Shown: positions 18,973-27,906, counted from the stretch's first letter. The stretch is 64,000 nt of DNA from an uncultured Gammaproteobacteria bacterium (GCA_913020715.1 CAJVZH010000002.1:62001-126000); one strand, 5' to 3'. A program made the numbers and translations. The notes: a model not told the origin generated them from the sequence alone.

Positions 18973-20161
18973 AGTTGTATTGGCCTATTCAGGCGGTTTA
19001 GACACCAGTATTATTGCAAAGTGGTTAACAGAAACTTACGGTTGTGAGGTTGTAACATTTACGGCCGACATCGGTCAGGGCGAGGAAGTTGAGCCAGCGC
19101 GTGCGAAAGCCGTAGCCATGGGCATTAAAGAAATCTACATTGAAGATCTGCGTGAAGAATTTGCGCGCGATTTTGTTTTTCCAATGTTTAGGGCGAATGC
19201 CATTTACGAGGGTGAGTATCTTCTAGGCACATCAATTGCACGTCCACTCATTTCTAAGAGATTGGTAGAGATTGCTGCCGAAGTCGGTGCCGATGCTATT
19301 TCACACGGCGCTACTGGTAAGGGTAACGACCAAGTGCGCTTCGAGCTCAATGCTTATGCACTGAATGCTGATATCAAAGTGATAGCCCCTTGGCGCGAAT
19401 GGGATTTATCTTCACGATCAAGCTTAATGGACTATGCTGAGAAGCACAATATTCCAATTGATTACCAAAAACAATCAAAGAAGTCGCCATATTCTATGGA
19501 CGCCAATTTATTGCATATCTCTTACGAAGGTGATATTCTCGAAGACCCGTGGGTCGAAGCCGAAGACGATATGTGGCGCTGGTCGGTATCGCCAGAGAAT
19601 GCACCTGATGCACCAGAATATATCGAAATCACTTACGAAAAAGGCGATATTGTCGCTATTAATGGTGAAACCATGTCTCCAGCAACGGTGATGGAAGATC
19701 TTAATCGTCGAGCAGGGTCGCACGGTATTGGCCGCCTAGATTTGGTTGAGAACCGTTTTGTTGGTATGAAGTCACGCGGTTGTTATGAAACGCCAGCGGG
19801 CACAGTCATGCTCAGAGCGCACCGCGCAATTGAGTCGATTACGCTTGACCGCGAAGCAGCGCACCTCAAAGATGAGCTCATGCCGAAATACGCGAAATTG
19901 ATTTATAACGGTTTTTGGTTTGCACCAGAACGTGAGATGATGCAGGCGGCGATTGACGCCTCGCAAGAAAATGTTAGTGGTATTGTGCGTGTGAAGCTGT
20001 ACAAGGGTAACGTATCAATTGTAGGTCGCAAATCTGACAATTCACTTTTTAGCGAAAAAATCGCCACCTTTGAAGACGATGAGGGTGCGTACGATCAAAA
20101 AGACGCCGAGGGCTTTATTAAGCTAAATGCACTGCGTTTGAGGCTTAAAGCGCTACAATAA
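18965..20161 (+). CDS. argG: Argininosuccinate synthase
   Basis: A 398-residue enzyme joining citrulline and aspartate with ATP in arginine synthesis. The pyrophosphatase P-loop reads [18 protein letters not shown]; later blocks include [15 protein letters not shown] and [15 protein letters not shown]. Short-form (about 400-residue) type. Overlaps the preceding DUF2914 gene by 8 bases, which suggests cotranscription. A hairpin lies 50 bases downstream. Confidence 0.97.
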   Translation: MNKVVLAYSGGLDTSIIAKWLTETYGCEVVTFTADIGQGEEVEPARAKAVAMGIKEIYIEDLREEFARDFVFPMFRANAIYEGEYLLGTSIARPLISKRLVEIAAEVGADAISHGATGKGNDQVRFELNAYALNADIKVIAPWREWDLSSRSSLMDYAEKHNIPIDYQKQSKKSPYSMDANLLHISYEGDILEDPWVEAEDDMWRWSVSPENAPDAPEYIEITYEKGDIVAINGETMSPATVMEDLNRRAGSHGIGRLDLVENRFVGMKSRGCYETPAGTVMLRAHRAIESITLDREAAHLKDELMPKYAKLIYNGFWFAPEREMMQAAIDASQENVSGIVRVKLYKGNVSIVGRKSDNSLFSEKIATFEDDEGAYDQKDAEGFIKLNALRLRLKALQ

Positions 20162-20206
20162 ATACAAAAATCGCAATTTCCGATTATTGCTCAAAACAAC
20201 ACCAGT

Positions 20207-20240
20207 TTGTAAAAACAAGCCCGAATAACTCGGGCTTGTT
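20207..20240 (-). terminator. Rho-independent terminator after cysN-cysH fusion
   Basis: Perfect 11-bp stem (20214-20224 with 20230-20240, arms AACAAGCCCGA / TCGGGCTTGTT) around ATAAC. On the minus strand the stem is followed by TTTTTAC, so it ends the cysD-cysN/H transcript; as a stable hairpin it may also stop argG transcription from the other side. Confidence 0.8.
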
Positions 20241-20256
20241 GAGTGATAAAATTTTC

Positions 20257-22212
20257 CTATTTAGTTAATGTGTGCAAGCCACATTCCCTGCCAGAATCAA
20301 CCTTGGTTGGGTCGAAGTAACGAGTCTCATCAGGCAGACCATGCTTTTCAAGATAAGCCTGCATATCTTTGAGTGTCCAGTCCAGTAGTGGTGACACTTT
20401 GATAACATTGTTTGGACCAAGGGTAACAGTACTCATCTCTTGACGGAAGGCTGTTTGTTCTCGTCTAACCGCTGTCAACCATACGCTTGCATTGATTTCT
20501 TTCATGCCGCGTAAGAATGGCTCAATCTTAAATTGATAAGTAAATGCTTCGTGGGTAGGATCATCAACTATGGGAATACCCCCCATAACAGCGTCGCGTC
20601 TAGCGGCACTTACAGTCGGGGTGTACACCTTAAGGTTAAGGTTAAGGTGTGTTGTTACTGCGTCTGCAAATTTATACGTTTGCGACATGTTGTAGCCGGA
20701 GTCCACCCAAAGCACTTCTGTTTCTGGCGCTATCTGACTAACCATGCTCAATAGTACAGCCTCCTGAGGGCCAAAATTTGTTGTTACAACAGCCTTGCCA
20801 TCTAACTCCAACGCCCATTTCACTATGTTCTCCGCACTAGCGCCCTTTAAGTCCTTGTTGGCCACTTCAAGGTTAGGCCCTGAATGATTGTGGTCAATCA
20901 AGTCTGCCTGCTGTGCACTGATCATACCTGCAGCGACAGTGGCATTTGTGATTCTATCGATGAGGATAAACGCACCTAAACCCTGGTTGTTTTTGAATTT
21001 CTCAACAGGCAACAGAGCATCTAGTTGAATATCCGCAAGGGCAATTTCATTTAGGCCTAACCCATCTGCATCAACCGTTGCCATAGTGTTTACATCGATG
21101 CGATGGTGGAGTAGCTCAACACGTGCATTGATGCTTCGAGGTCCCAGTCTGAGTTCGTAGTCGTGGCCTAACTGTAGAGGCTTTTGATCCATCCACACGA
21201 GGTGAGATCTAAGTTTCTGTTGGTTTTTTACTGATAAATTTTTATCTTTATGAACCAGTAAATCACCTCTAGAAATATCCACCTCATTCGTCAGTGTAAG
21301 CGTGATGGCCATCCCGCTATAAGCACGTGTTAGATCACCATCATGCGAGATAACACGATCAACAGTTGTATTTACTCCACTTGGTAGAACGGTTATTGGA
21401 TCACCTGGAGCAACACTTCCTTGGTTAAGAGTACCACTATAGCCTCGGAAATCGGCGTTGGGTCTATTAACATATTGGACAGGCAATTGAAACCCTCCTT
21501 TTATTTCTTTTGTTTCTATCTCGACTTCTTCAAGAAATGGCAAAAGCGCCTTACCTGCGTACCAGGGCATTTTTTCAGAGTAATTAACAACGTTGTCACC
21601 CTTGAGTGCTGAGATGGGTATAAATTTTATCTTTGTTAAATTAAGATCTTTTGCAAAACGCAGGTAATCACTCTTGATTGAGTCGTATATATCCTTACTG
21701 TAGTCGACCAAGTCCATTTTATTAACAGCTACAACAACTTGCTTTAGACCTAATAACGACACCAAAAAAGAATGACGTTTTGTTTGCGTTGTTAAACCTT
21801 TTCTAGCATCAATTAAGATAATTGCCAAATCTGAGTTGGAGGCGCCGGTCACCATATTTCGAGTGTATTGCTCATGACCCGGTGTGTCGGCAACAATAAA
21901 CTTGCGCTTAGATGTTGAAAAGTATCGGTAAGCAACATCTATAGTGATGCCTTGTTCGCGTTCTGCTTCTAAGCCATCCACCAGAAGTGCCAGATTAAAT
22001 TCCTCGCCATCTGAGGAATTTTTGGTGTTGTTTTTGATGGCTGCCAGTTGATCTTCATAGACCAATTTGGAGTCATGCAGAAGGCGCCCGATTAGTGTAG
22101 ATTTGCCATCATCCACACTTCCCGAGGTCAGTAGTTTCAGTAATGTTTTGTTTTCATGCGTATCTAGATACGCATGAATGTCTTGCTTTATTAGTTCGTC
22201 AGTGTGGCTCAT
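20257..22212 (-). CDS. cysN: Fusion of sulfate adenylyltransferase large subunit (CysN) and a CysH-like (P)APS reductase domain
   Basis: A 651-residue protein. Residues about 1-430 are CysN, the GTPase subunit of ATP sulfurylase: G1 GSVDDGKST, G3 DTPGHEQY, G4 NKMDL, and the closing FILIDRITNATVAAGMI. Instead of the APS kinase (CysC) often fused to CysN, residues about 441-651 match CysH: VTTNFGPQEAVLL (phosphosulfate-binding loop), KIEPFLRGM, RREQTAFR and the catalytic Cys644 in RECGLHT. The CC and CxxC pairs that hold the [4Fe-4S] cluster of APS reductases are absent, and the loop before ECGLH is about 20 residues shorter than in E. coli CysH. So the sequence resembles cluster-free PAPS reductases although no kinase is seen nearby. 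Overlaps cysD by one base. Confidence 0.93.
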   Translation of the reverse strand: MSHTDELIKQDIHAYLDTHENKTLLKLLTSGSVDDGKSTLIGRLLHDSKLVYEDQLAAIKNNTKNSSDGEEFNLALLVDGLEAEREQGITIDVAYRYFSTSKRKFIVADTPGHEQYTRNMVTGASNSDLAIILIDARKGLTTQTKRHSFLVSLLGLKQVVVAVNKMDLVDYSKDIYDSIKSDYLRFAKDLNLTKIKFIPISALKGDNVVNYSEKMPWYAGKALLPFLEEVEIETKEIKGGFQLPVQYVNRPNADFRGYSGTLNQGSVAPGDPITVLPSGVNTTVDRVISHDGDLTRAYSGMAITLTLTNEVDISRGDLLVHKDKNLSVKNQQKLRSHLVWMDQKPLQLGHDYELRLGPRSINARVELLHHRIDVNTMATVDADGLGLNEIALADIQLDALLPVEKFKNNQGLGAFILIDRITNATVAAGMISAQQADLIDHNHSGPNLEVANKDLKGASAENIVKWALELDGKAVVTTNFGPQEAVLLSMVSQIAPETEVLWVDSGYNMSQTYKFADAVTTHLNLNLKVYTPTVSAARRDAVMGGIPIVDDPTHEAFTYQFKIEPFLRGMKEINASVWLTAVRREQTAFRQEMSTVTLGPNNVIKVSPLLDWTLKDMQAYLEKHGLPDETRYFDPTKVDSGRECGLHTLTK

Positions 22213-23129
22213 TAAAAGTACCCCTGTGCTTTTTTTGCTTCCATGGATCCGGCCTGATCAGAATCGATTAGCCGACCTTGTCTTTCGGATGTTTTTGTTA
22301 GAAGCATTTCTTGAATAATATCGGTTAGAGTTGTCGCTTTGGACTCAATTGCGCCCGTTAATGGGTAACAGCCAAGAGTTCGGAAACGCACCCATTCTTC
22401 TGCAGGGGTTTCACCAGACTCAAGTTTCATGCGCTCATCATCGACCATGATTTTGACGCCGTCACGCTCAACTACCGGTCTTGGGGCTGCGTAATACAGG
22501 GGTACGATTTCAATTTTTTCGAGGTAAATATACTGCCAAATATCTAGCTCTGTCCAATTGGAAATTGGGAATACTCGAATACTCTCACCCTTTTTAATGC
22601 GTGCGTTGTATAGATTCCAAAGTTCAGGTCTTTGGTTTTTTGGGTCCCAGCGGTGTTGCTCAGAGCGAAATGAAAATATGCGCTCCTTTGCACGTGATGC
22701 CTCTTCATCGCGTCTTGCGCCGCCAAAGGCGGCATCAAAGCCGTGTTGATCCAGCGCCTGCTTAAGACCTTGCGTCTTCATCACGTCGGTATGAACTTTT
22801 GACCCGTGGGTGAATGGACTAATATTCATCGCCACGCCTTCGGGGTTAATGTGAGTAATTAGATCCATGCCGGATTCTTTTGCCACTTTATTTCGGAATT
22901 CGATCATTTCACGAAATTTCCAAGTGGTGTCCACATGCAATAATGGAAACGGCGGTATTGCAGGAAAGAATGCTTTCTTTGCTAAGTGCAGCATGACAGA
23001 TGAGTCTTTACCAATAGAATACAGCATTGCAGGGTTATTAAATTCAGCGGCCACTTCTCTAAAGATATGGATGCTTTCTGCCTCAAGTTGTCGTAAATGG
23101 CTCAGTTTATGTTCTGATAATAGGCTCAT
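22212..23129 (-). CDS. cysD: Sulfate adenylyltransferase small subunit
   Basis: A 305-residue subunit that adenylates sulfate to APS, in complex with CysN. Contains the ATP-pyrophosphatase loop as [35 protein letters not shown] and [13 protein letters not shown]. First gene of the operon; its stop codon shares one base with the start of the fused cysN. A TATAAT on the minus strand at 23191-23186 with a poor -35 and very AT-rich upstream DNA is in line with an activator-dependent (CysB-like) promoter, though no site can be proven. Confidence 0.96.
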   Translation of the reverse strand: MSLLSEHKLSHLRQLEAESIHIFREVAAEFNNPAMLYSIGKDSSVMLHLAKKAFFPAIPPFPLLHVDTTWKFREMIEFRNKVAKESGMDLITHINPEGVAMNISPFTHGSKVHTDVMKTQGLKQALDQHGFDAAFGGARRDEEASRAKERIFSFRSEQHRWDPKNQRPELWNLYNARIKKGESIRVFPISNWTELDIWQYIYLEKIEIVPLYYAAPRPVVERDGVKIMVDDERMKLESGETPAEEWVRFRTLGCYPLTGAIESKATTLTDIIQEMLLTKTSERQGRLIDSDQAGSMEAKKAQGYF

Positions 23130-23185
23130 TTCTTAATTCCTTGCTGTTAGCGTTGTGTGAAGCCTGGATAGCTTCAAAATTGGGA

Positions 23186-23191
23186 ATTATA
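23186..23191 (-). promoter_or_regulatory. Candidate -10 box for cysD
   Basis: TATAAT on the minus strand about 56 bases before the cysD start. The -35 position has no good TTGACA match, while 23200-23290 is almost pure A/T, as in activator-dependent cys promoters. The rest of the 219-base gap shows no gene. Confidence 0.4.
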
Positions 23192-23334
23192 GTATTTTTT
23201 TCTAAATATCTTTAATATTTGTAAAATAAAATAATATTATTTACATATATTCCATATATTTAGAAATAATTTCTATTTATTGAGTAAACCACGGAAAAGA
23301 GATTGGGATATTTAGCTGCAATTAACATTCAGAC

Positions 23335-23340
23335 TATAAT
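23335..23340 (+). promoter_or_regulatory. -10 box just upstream of azlC start
   Basis: TATAAT ends only 8 bases before the azlC ATG (23349). Transcription starting at the usual distance would give a leaderless or nearly leaderless message, and there is no Shine-Dalgarno sequence before the ATG. Confidence 0.5.
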
Positions 23341-23348
23341 AGCCGCTA

Positions 23349-24029
23349 ATGATTCAAGCCGCACTTAAAACCACCCTTCCGATATTTTTTGGCTACCTGC
23401 CATTAGGTATTGCCTTTGGTTTATTGTTTCAAGAGCTGGGCTATCCTTGGTATTTTGCAACCTTGATGGCTGTTTGCATTTACGCTGGTGCTGCTCAATT
23501 TATGGCTGTAGGTTTACTTGCTGCGGGCGCTGGGTTTGTTGAGATTGCAATCGCCACCTTCTTCCTGAATTCGCGCCACATTTTTTATGGCTTGGCACTG
23601 CTTGACAGCTTTGGACGCTGGGGTCTTCGAAAGTTGTACTTAATTTTTGGTTTGACAGACGAAGTCTATTCGTTGATGACGACGATTGAGGTGCCAAAGC
23701 ACTTCGAGCGGTCTACGTTTTATTTTTGGATGGCGCTTTTTAGTCAAAGCTATTGGATACTTGGCTGTACTTTGGGCGCGTGGGCCGGCACTCATCTCGC
23801 CTTTAATACTGAAGGAATGGAGTTTGCTGCCACAGCCTTGTTTACGGTATTGTTGATTGAGCAGTGGAGTAAAGTAAAAAAACCTCTGCCTTTTGTTGTG
23901 GCACTTGTCGCCTGTGTTATTGCATTGGTTGTTTTTACTGAGCACATGTTAATACTGGCCATCTCTCTTTCGCTGTTAATGATGCTATCGTTGAGATTGA
24001 CCAGCCAAAAGGTGCGCGATGAATATTGA
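23349..24029 (+). CDS. azlC: Branched-chain amino acid exporter large subunit AzlC
   Basis: A 226-residue membrane protein with the AzlC pattern: FFGYLPLGIAFGLLFQELG, YAGAAQFMAVGLLAAGAG, FFLNSRHIFYGL and FGLTDEVYSLM. With AzlD it forms a small exporter of branched-chain amino acids or analogues. Overlaps azlD by 11 bases. See the -10 box at 23335 for the unusual start context. Confidence 0.92.
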   Translation: MIQAALKTTLPIFFGYLPLGIAFGLLFQELGYPWYFATLMAVCIYAGAAQFMAVGLLAAGAGFVEIAIATFFLNSRHIFYGLALLDSFGRWGLRKLYLIFGLTDEVYSLMTTIEVPKHFERSTFYFWMALFSQSYWILGCTLGAWAGTHLAFNTEGMEFAATALFTVLLIEQWSKVKKPLPFVVALVACVIALVVFTEHMLILAISLSLLMMLSLRLTSQKVRDEY

Positions 24030-24333
24030 GTATTTGCTAATGGTAATAGTCATTATGTCGGCAGCAACTTTTGCAACAAGACTGCCTCCATTTTTGTTGT
24101 TTAGTGGGCGTGAACAACATCCACTATTGCAGTTTCTTTCAAAATACACACCACCAATGGTGATGAGTATTTTGGTTGTCTATATGCTTAAATCTGTCGA
24201 TTACCTTTCTGCAGAAGGGTTGTATGCCGTCATTGCATTAGTTGTCACTGTTGGTTTGCACCTATGGCGGCGTAATGCACTGATGAGTATTGTGGCTGGA
24301 ACTGCTGTTTTTATGGTTTGTATCCAGTGGTGA
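24019..24333 (+). CDS. azlD: Branched-chain amino acid exporter small subunit AzlD
   Basis: A 104-residue protein with three to four membrane segments and the AzlD hallmarks ATFATRLPPFLLF and LSKYTPPMVMSILVVYML. Coupled to azlC by an 11-base overlap. Confidence 0.9.
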   Translation: MNIEYLLMVIVIMSAATFATRLPPFLLFSGREQHPLLQFLSKYTPPMVMSILVVYMLKSVDYLSAEGLYAVIALVVTVGLHLWRRNALMSIVAGTAVFMVCIQW

Positions 24334-24377
24334 TCTGGCTGGGTCCAAATAAGGTTTGTGTTGGCTTATTAATGACA

Positions 24378-24408
24378 ACTCATATGGATGAGTGAATTCA
24401 TATATAAT
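24378..24408 (+). promoter_or_regulatory. -10 box and small inverted repeat before the SulP gene
   Basis: TATAAT at 24403-24408, 13 bases before the ATG at 24422; the inverted repeat ACTCAT-ATGG-ATGAGT (24378-24393) sits where the -35 element would be, the position of an operator. The AAGGTG that could serve as ribosome site lies across the predicted start of transcription. Confidence 0.4.
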
Positions 24409-24421
24409 TTAAGGTGCATTA

Positions 24422-26215
24422 ATGTTTGCACCCTCAATGAATAGAATAGCAAAACTCTTTCCCTTTTTGGTTTGGTTTAGATTGGTTACCAAGGACACTT
24501 TGCGTGCTGATTTTTATGCCGGTCTAACAGGTGCAATCATCGTACTACCACAGGGCGTAGCTTTTGCAACGATTGCTGGTATGCCACCGGAATATGGCCT
24601 TTATACAGCAATGGTTGTACCTATTATTGCAGCCTTGTTTGGCTCGTCTCATCATCTTGTTTCTGGCCCGACAACAGCAATCTCAATCGTTGTTTTTTCG
24701 GCGGTTAGCCAGCACGCGGTGATTGGTAGTGAGGAGTTTGTGGCGATGGCATTGACCTTAACTTTTTTGGCGGGTGTTTATCAACTCGCATTTGGTTTGG
24801 CGAAGTTTGGTATGTTGGTGAACTTTGTTTCACACAATGTGGTGATTGGTTTTACCGCCGGCGCAGCCTTGTTAATTGCCACGAGTCAAATACCTCATAT
24901 GCTGGGCGTTGAGGTTTTTAGGGGTTTGAGTTTTTATGATACTTGGAGTGCGATTTTCGATAGTATTGGCGGGTTAAGAGATGGGCCGAGAGAGGGGATA
25001 GCTGCTCTTAAATCTTGGGATTCGATTCTTGTTCTTACTGTGGGCTTAAGTACACTTTTTAGCGCTATTTTGGTTAAGTTTTATAAGCCGAGATATCCCA
25101 ATTTATTAATAGGAATGTTTGTTGGTGGTATTGTTGCTGTTCTTTTGAGCGGGCAAACTAGCGCCATTAAAACTGTTGGTGAAATTCCAGCTTTGTTGCC
25201 ACCTTTTTCCATGCCAAACTTTTCACTAAACACCTTGAGATCATTGGCGCCAGAAGCATTTGCTATTGCACTTTTGGGGTTAATTGAGGCAGTTTCAATC
25301 AGTCGCTCGGTGGCGACAAAGTCGTATCAGCGAATCAAGCCAAGTCAAGAATTTGTTGGCCAAGGCTTGTCAAATATTGTTGGTAGCTTTTTCTCAAGCT
25401 ACGCATCCTCTGGCTCGTTCACTCGTACGGGTGTTAACTATGAGGCGGGCGCGAAAACCCCGCTTTCTGCTATATTTGCGGCAATGATATTGGTGCTTAT
25501 TGTGCTTTTGGTTGCGCCATTGATGAAGTATTTACCACTGGCCGCAATGGCCGGCGTTATTTTATTGGTGGCTTATAATTTGATTGACTTTAAGCACATC
25601 AAAAAAACATTTAAATTTTCCAAGTCAGAAGCCTCGATTTTCCTCGTCACCTTTCTCTCGACTTTATTATTGGAGTTGGAGTTTGCAATTTACTTGGGTG
25701 TACTACTCTCGCTGATGTTATTTATTGCCAAAACAGCAGCACCTGAAGTCCACACTTTAGCTTTTGAGAATTACCCAGATCAGGACGATCGTAAGTTAAG
25801 ATCCATACGAAGCACTCCTTTAGCTCAATGCCCTCAGTTGAAAATAATCCGAATTGATATGTCTATATATTTTGGCTCGATTAATCACATTCAAAAACAA
25901 ATCAACCAAATTGTTGATAATCAAAGAATTTACCATGTTCTTATCGTTGCAAATGCGGTCAACTTTATCGACCTGGCTGGCGTTGAAGGCTTGTTGGCTG
26001 AGAATCGACGCCTAAAAGAATTGGGTGGTGGCTTATACTTCGTTTCCGTAAAGGCTACGGTTGAGGATTTTTTGAGAAAAGTGCATTTTGTCGAGCAAAT
26101 TGGTGAAGATCATTTCTTTGAATCTAAGGGCGTGGCTATCAATAATATCTACAGCAAGCTCGACATGGCCAAATGCGAAAAATGTCGCGCACTGGTCTTC
26201 AAAGAATGCAACTAA
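24422..26215 (+). CDS. SulP family anion transporter with STAS domain
   Basis: A 597-residue protein: a SulP membrane domain (about residues 20-430; DFYAGLTGAIIVLPQGVAFATIAGMPPEYGLY and the FFSSYASSGSFTRTGVNYEAGAKTPLS segment) and a cytoplasmic STAS domain (about 470-580). SulP carriers move sulfate, bicarbonate or other anions; sulfate is attractive given cysDN upstream. The end carries an extra KCEKCRALVFKEC, a CxxC plus third Cys, not part of the STAS fold. ATG 24422 is chosen; ATG 24437 is an alternative. Confidence 0.9.
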   Translation: MFAPSMNRIAKLFPFLVWFRLVTKDTLRADFYAGLTGAIIVLPQGVAFATIAGMPPEYGLYTAMVVPIIAALFGSSHHLVSGPTTAISIVVFSAVSQHAVIGSEEFVAMALTLTFLAGVYQLAFGLAKFGMLVNFVSHNVVIGFTAGAALLIATSQIPHMLGVEVFRGLSFYDTWSAIFDSIGGLRDGPREGIAALKSWDSILVLTVGLSTLFSAILVKFYKPRYPNLLIGMFVGGIVAVLLSGQTSAIKTVGEIPALLPPFSMPNFSLNTLRSLAPEAFAIALLGLIEAVSISRSVATKSYQRIKPSQEFVGQGLSNIVGSFFSSYASSGSFTRTGVNYEAGAKTPLSAIFAAMILVLIVLLVAPLMKYLPLAAMAGVILLVAYNLIDFKHIKKTFKFSKSEASIFLVTFLSTLLLELEFAIYLGVLLSLMLFIAKTAAPEVHTLAFENYPDQDDRKLRSIRSTPLAQCPQLKIIRIDMSIYFGSINHIQKQINQIVDNQRIYHVLIVANAVNFIDLAGVEGLLAENRRLKELGGGLYFVSVKATVEDFLRKVHFVEQIGEDHFFESKGVAINNIYSKLDMAKCEKCRALVFKECN

Positions 26216-26232
26216 GCTGCCCTATTATCTAA

Positions 26233-26898
26233 TTAACGATAGTAGGTAGTAAACGAGCTTACCCCTTCCCTAAGTGTGCGATAGCTGTTGACTAACGCCT
26301 CGGTATCTTCATAGCCAAGCGCCATACCGCAGAGCAGTATTTTATCGTGACCGAAATCCAACTCCGGTTTGATAATATGTTGATAGTCGGCAAGGGCTGC
26401 CTGTGGGCAAGTACTAAGACCCAAATCAAGCGCCCCCAACATAACGGATTGAATAAACATGCCGCAATCCATAAAGCTGCCAGATTGCATGCCCGAGTCC
26501 ATAAAAAATAGCAGCATTATTGGCGCATCAAAAGCACGGTAATTGGCTGCCCATTGATCCATCTGGCGCTCTTTGTCCTCGCGCTTAATATTCAGTGTTG
26601 AATACATTAGTAAGCCGCATTCTTTGCGTCTTGTTTTGTAGGGCTCTTTCCACTCAACTGGATAGTATTGGTAGTCTCGCTTACCCTTATCTCCCGAGCG
26701 AAAAGCTGCCTCTATTTTTGTTTGTAGATTTTTCTTGCTCTCGCCACTAACCACGACAACACTCCAAGGCTGGGTGTTTACCCCGGATGGCGCGTATCTT
26801 GCAGCATCGAGTAGGGTGTTGATCTGTTCTTCCGAAACGAGCTTGTCGAGAAAAGCTCGTATTGATTTGCGTTGTTCTAGGGCTTTAAGGACTTGCAT
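26233..26898 (-). CDS. Nitroreductase family FMN-dependent oxidoreductase
   Basis: A 221-residue protein of the nitroreductase superfamily, recognisable by the N-terminal ALEQRKSIRAFLDKLVSEEQI, the FMN-binding AARYAPSGVNTQPW and the later LGALDLGLSTCPQAAL. Members reduce nitroaromatics, quinones or enones with NAD(P)H; substrate unknown. Convergent with the SulP gene, 17 bases apart. Confidence 0.9.
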   Translation of the reverse strand: MQVLKALEQRKSIRAFLDKLVSEEQINTLLDAARYAPSGVNTQPWSVVVVSGESKKNLQTKIEAAFRSGDKGKRDYQYYPVEWKEPYKTRRKECGLLMYSTLNIKREDKERQMDQWAANYRAFDAPIMLLFFMDSGMQSGSFMDCGMFIQSVMLGALDLGLSTCPQAALADYQHIIKPELDFGHDKILLCGMALGYEDTEALVNSYRTLREGVSSFTTYYR

Positions 26899-26963
26899 AG
26901 GAAAATCTCTTGTGAAAGTGTATTGATTTTAATATGATTAATTAGAGGCTAAATACCTTTTTC

Positions 26964-26980
26964 GAGAATCGTAGATTCTC
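26964..26980. repeat. Short hairpin upstream of nitroreductase gene
   Basis: GAGAATC-GTA-GATTCTC, a perfect 7-bp inverted repeat about 70 bases before the nitroreductase start. No T-run follows on either strand, so it is not a standard terminator; it could be an operator or chance. Confidence 0.3.
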
Positions 26981-27036
26981 TCTGTTAGGTCTTTGTGCCC
27001 TAAGGAAAAATTCTTGGATTTTTTGATACTAAAAAA

Positions 27037-27110
27037 TGGAGGCCGGAACCAGAGTCGAACTGGTCTATAAGGCTTTGCAGGCCCCTGCATAACCGCTTTG
27101 CTATCCGGCC
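27037..27110 (-). tRNA. tRNA-Cys (GCA)
   Basis: 74 bases including an encoded CCA. Acceptor stem GGCCGGA/TCCGGCC, discriminator U (required for CysRS), anticodon loop CTGCAAA with GCA, T-arm GGTTCGA-type ACCAGTTCGACTCTGGT. It follows tRNA-Gly and pgsA on the minus strand, as cysT does in E. coli (pgsA-glyW-cysT-leuZ), but no tRNA-Leu follows here. A T-run comes directly after the CCA. Confidence 0.96.
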
Positions 27111-27125
27111 AGTAACTTCGTGAAA

Positions 27126-27149
27126 CAAAAAAGCCTGTTGAGACAGGCT
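27126..27149 (-). terminator. Intrinsic terminator between tRNA-Gly and tRNA-Cys
   Basis: Minus-strand stem AGCCTGT-CTCA-ACAGGCT (27149-27132) followed by TTTTTTG. It stands in the 56-base gap between the two tRNA genes and would stop transcripts coming from tRNA-Gly before tRNA-Cys. Confidence 0.7.
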
Positions 27150-27166
27150 AATTGTATCACTTAGTT

Positions 27167-27242
27167 TGGAGCGGGAAACGAGATTCGAACTCGCGACATT
27201 CACGTTGGCAACGTGATGCTCTACCAGCTGAGCTATTCCCGC
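27167..27242 (-). tRNA. tRNA-Gly (GCC)
   Basis: 76 bases with encoded CCA. Acceptor GCGGGAA/TTCCCGC, D-arm TAGCTCAGCTGGTAGAGCA, anticodon loop TTGCCAA with GCC, T-arm GCGAGTTCGAATCTCGT. Lies 28 bases after pgsA, matching the E. coli pgsA-glyW order. Confidence 0.97.
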
Positions 27243-27270
27243 ATAGATGTGAAATTATAGTGTGTTTTTC

Positions 27271-27855
27271 CTAGCTGTCAAATGTTTTTAGCCCTGCAAT
27301 CAAATAATTAAATCCAGACCACAAAGTAAGTGCGGTCGCTGCAAATAAAAGCGCTAAACCGGCATTCAAAATCTCATCCTGTGAGAACATGAATAACGGC
27401 TGGTGATAGAGCAAAAACAAAATAGCAAGCATTTGCATCAATGTTTTGGTTTTGCCAATCCAGGATACTGCAATATGCGCTCTTTTACCAACTTCAGCCA
27501 TCCACTCTCTAAGTGCGGAGACCAATATCTCCCTGGAAATAATAATGACGGATGGTATGGTGACGAACCATGTGGCGTAATAGTCGGTCAACAGGATAAG
27601 GGAGGCACACACCATGAGCTTATCGGCAACTGGGTCAAGAAAAGCACCCAGCTCTGATATTTGGTTGAGTCGCCTTGCAAGTAGGCCATCAAAGAAATCT
27701 GTAAGGCTGATGAGTATAAAGATTGCCACCAAAGAGTTATTGATCCAAGGCAGGGGTTCGCCCTCTAAATAATTGGGTTGCAAATAGAACAGCATCATAA
27801 AGACTGGAATTAATCCAATTCTTGAGAGGGTGAGTATGTTGGGAAGTGTCATCAT
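27271..27855 (-). CDS. pgsA: CDP-diacylglycerol-glycerol-3-phosphate 3-phosphatidyltransferase
   Basis: A 194-residue inner-membrane enzyme making phosphatidylglycerol phosphate from CDP-diacylglycerol and glycerol-3-phosphate. The CDP-alcohol phosphotransferase motif is complete: DFFDGLLARRLNQ followed by GAFLDPVADKLM. Begins M(M)TLPNILTLSRI; either of two adjacent ATGs may be used. Flanked by tRNA-Arg and tRNA-Gly on the same strand. Confidence 0.95.
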   Translation of the reverse strand: MMTLPNILTLSRIGLIPVFMMLFYLQPNYLEGEPLPWINNSLVAIFILISLTDFFDGLLARRLNQISELGAFLDPVADKLMVCASLILLTDYYATWFVTIPSVIIISREILVSALREWMAEVGKRAHIAVSWIGKTKTLMQMLAILFLLYHQPLFMFSQDEILNAGLALLFAATALTLWSGFNYLIAGLKTFDS

Positions 27856-27906
27856 CAGATGGTCATTCTATCAAAATAGGATTGAGCCGTAGAATAAACT
27901 TAGTTT

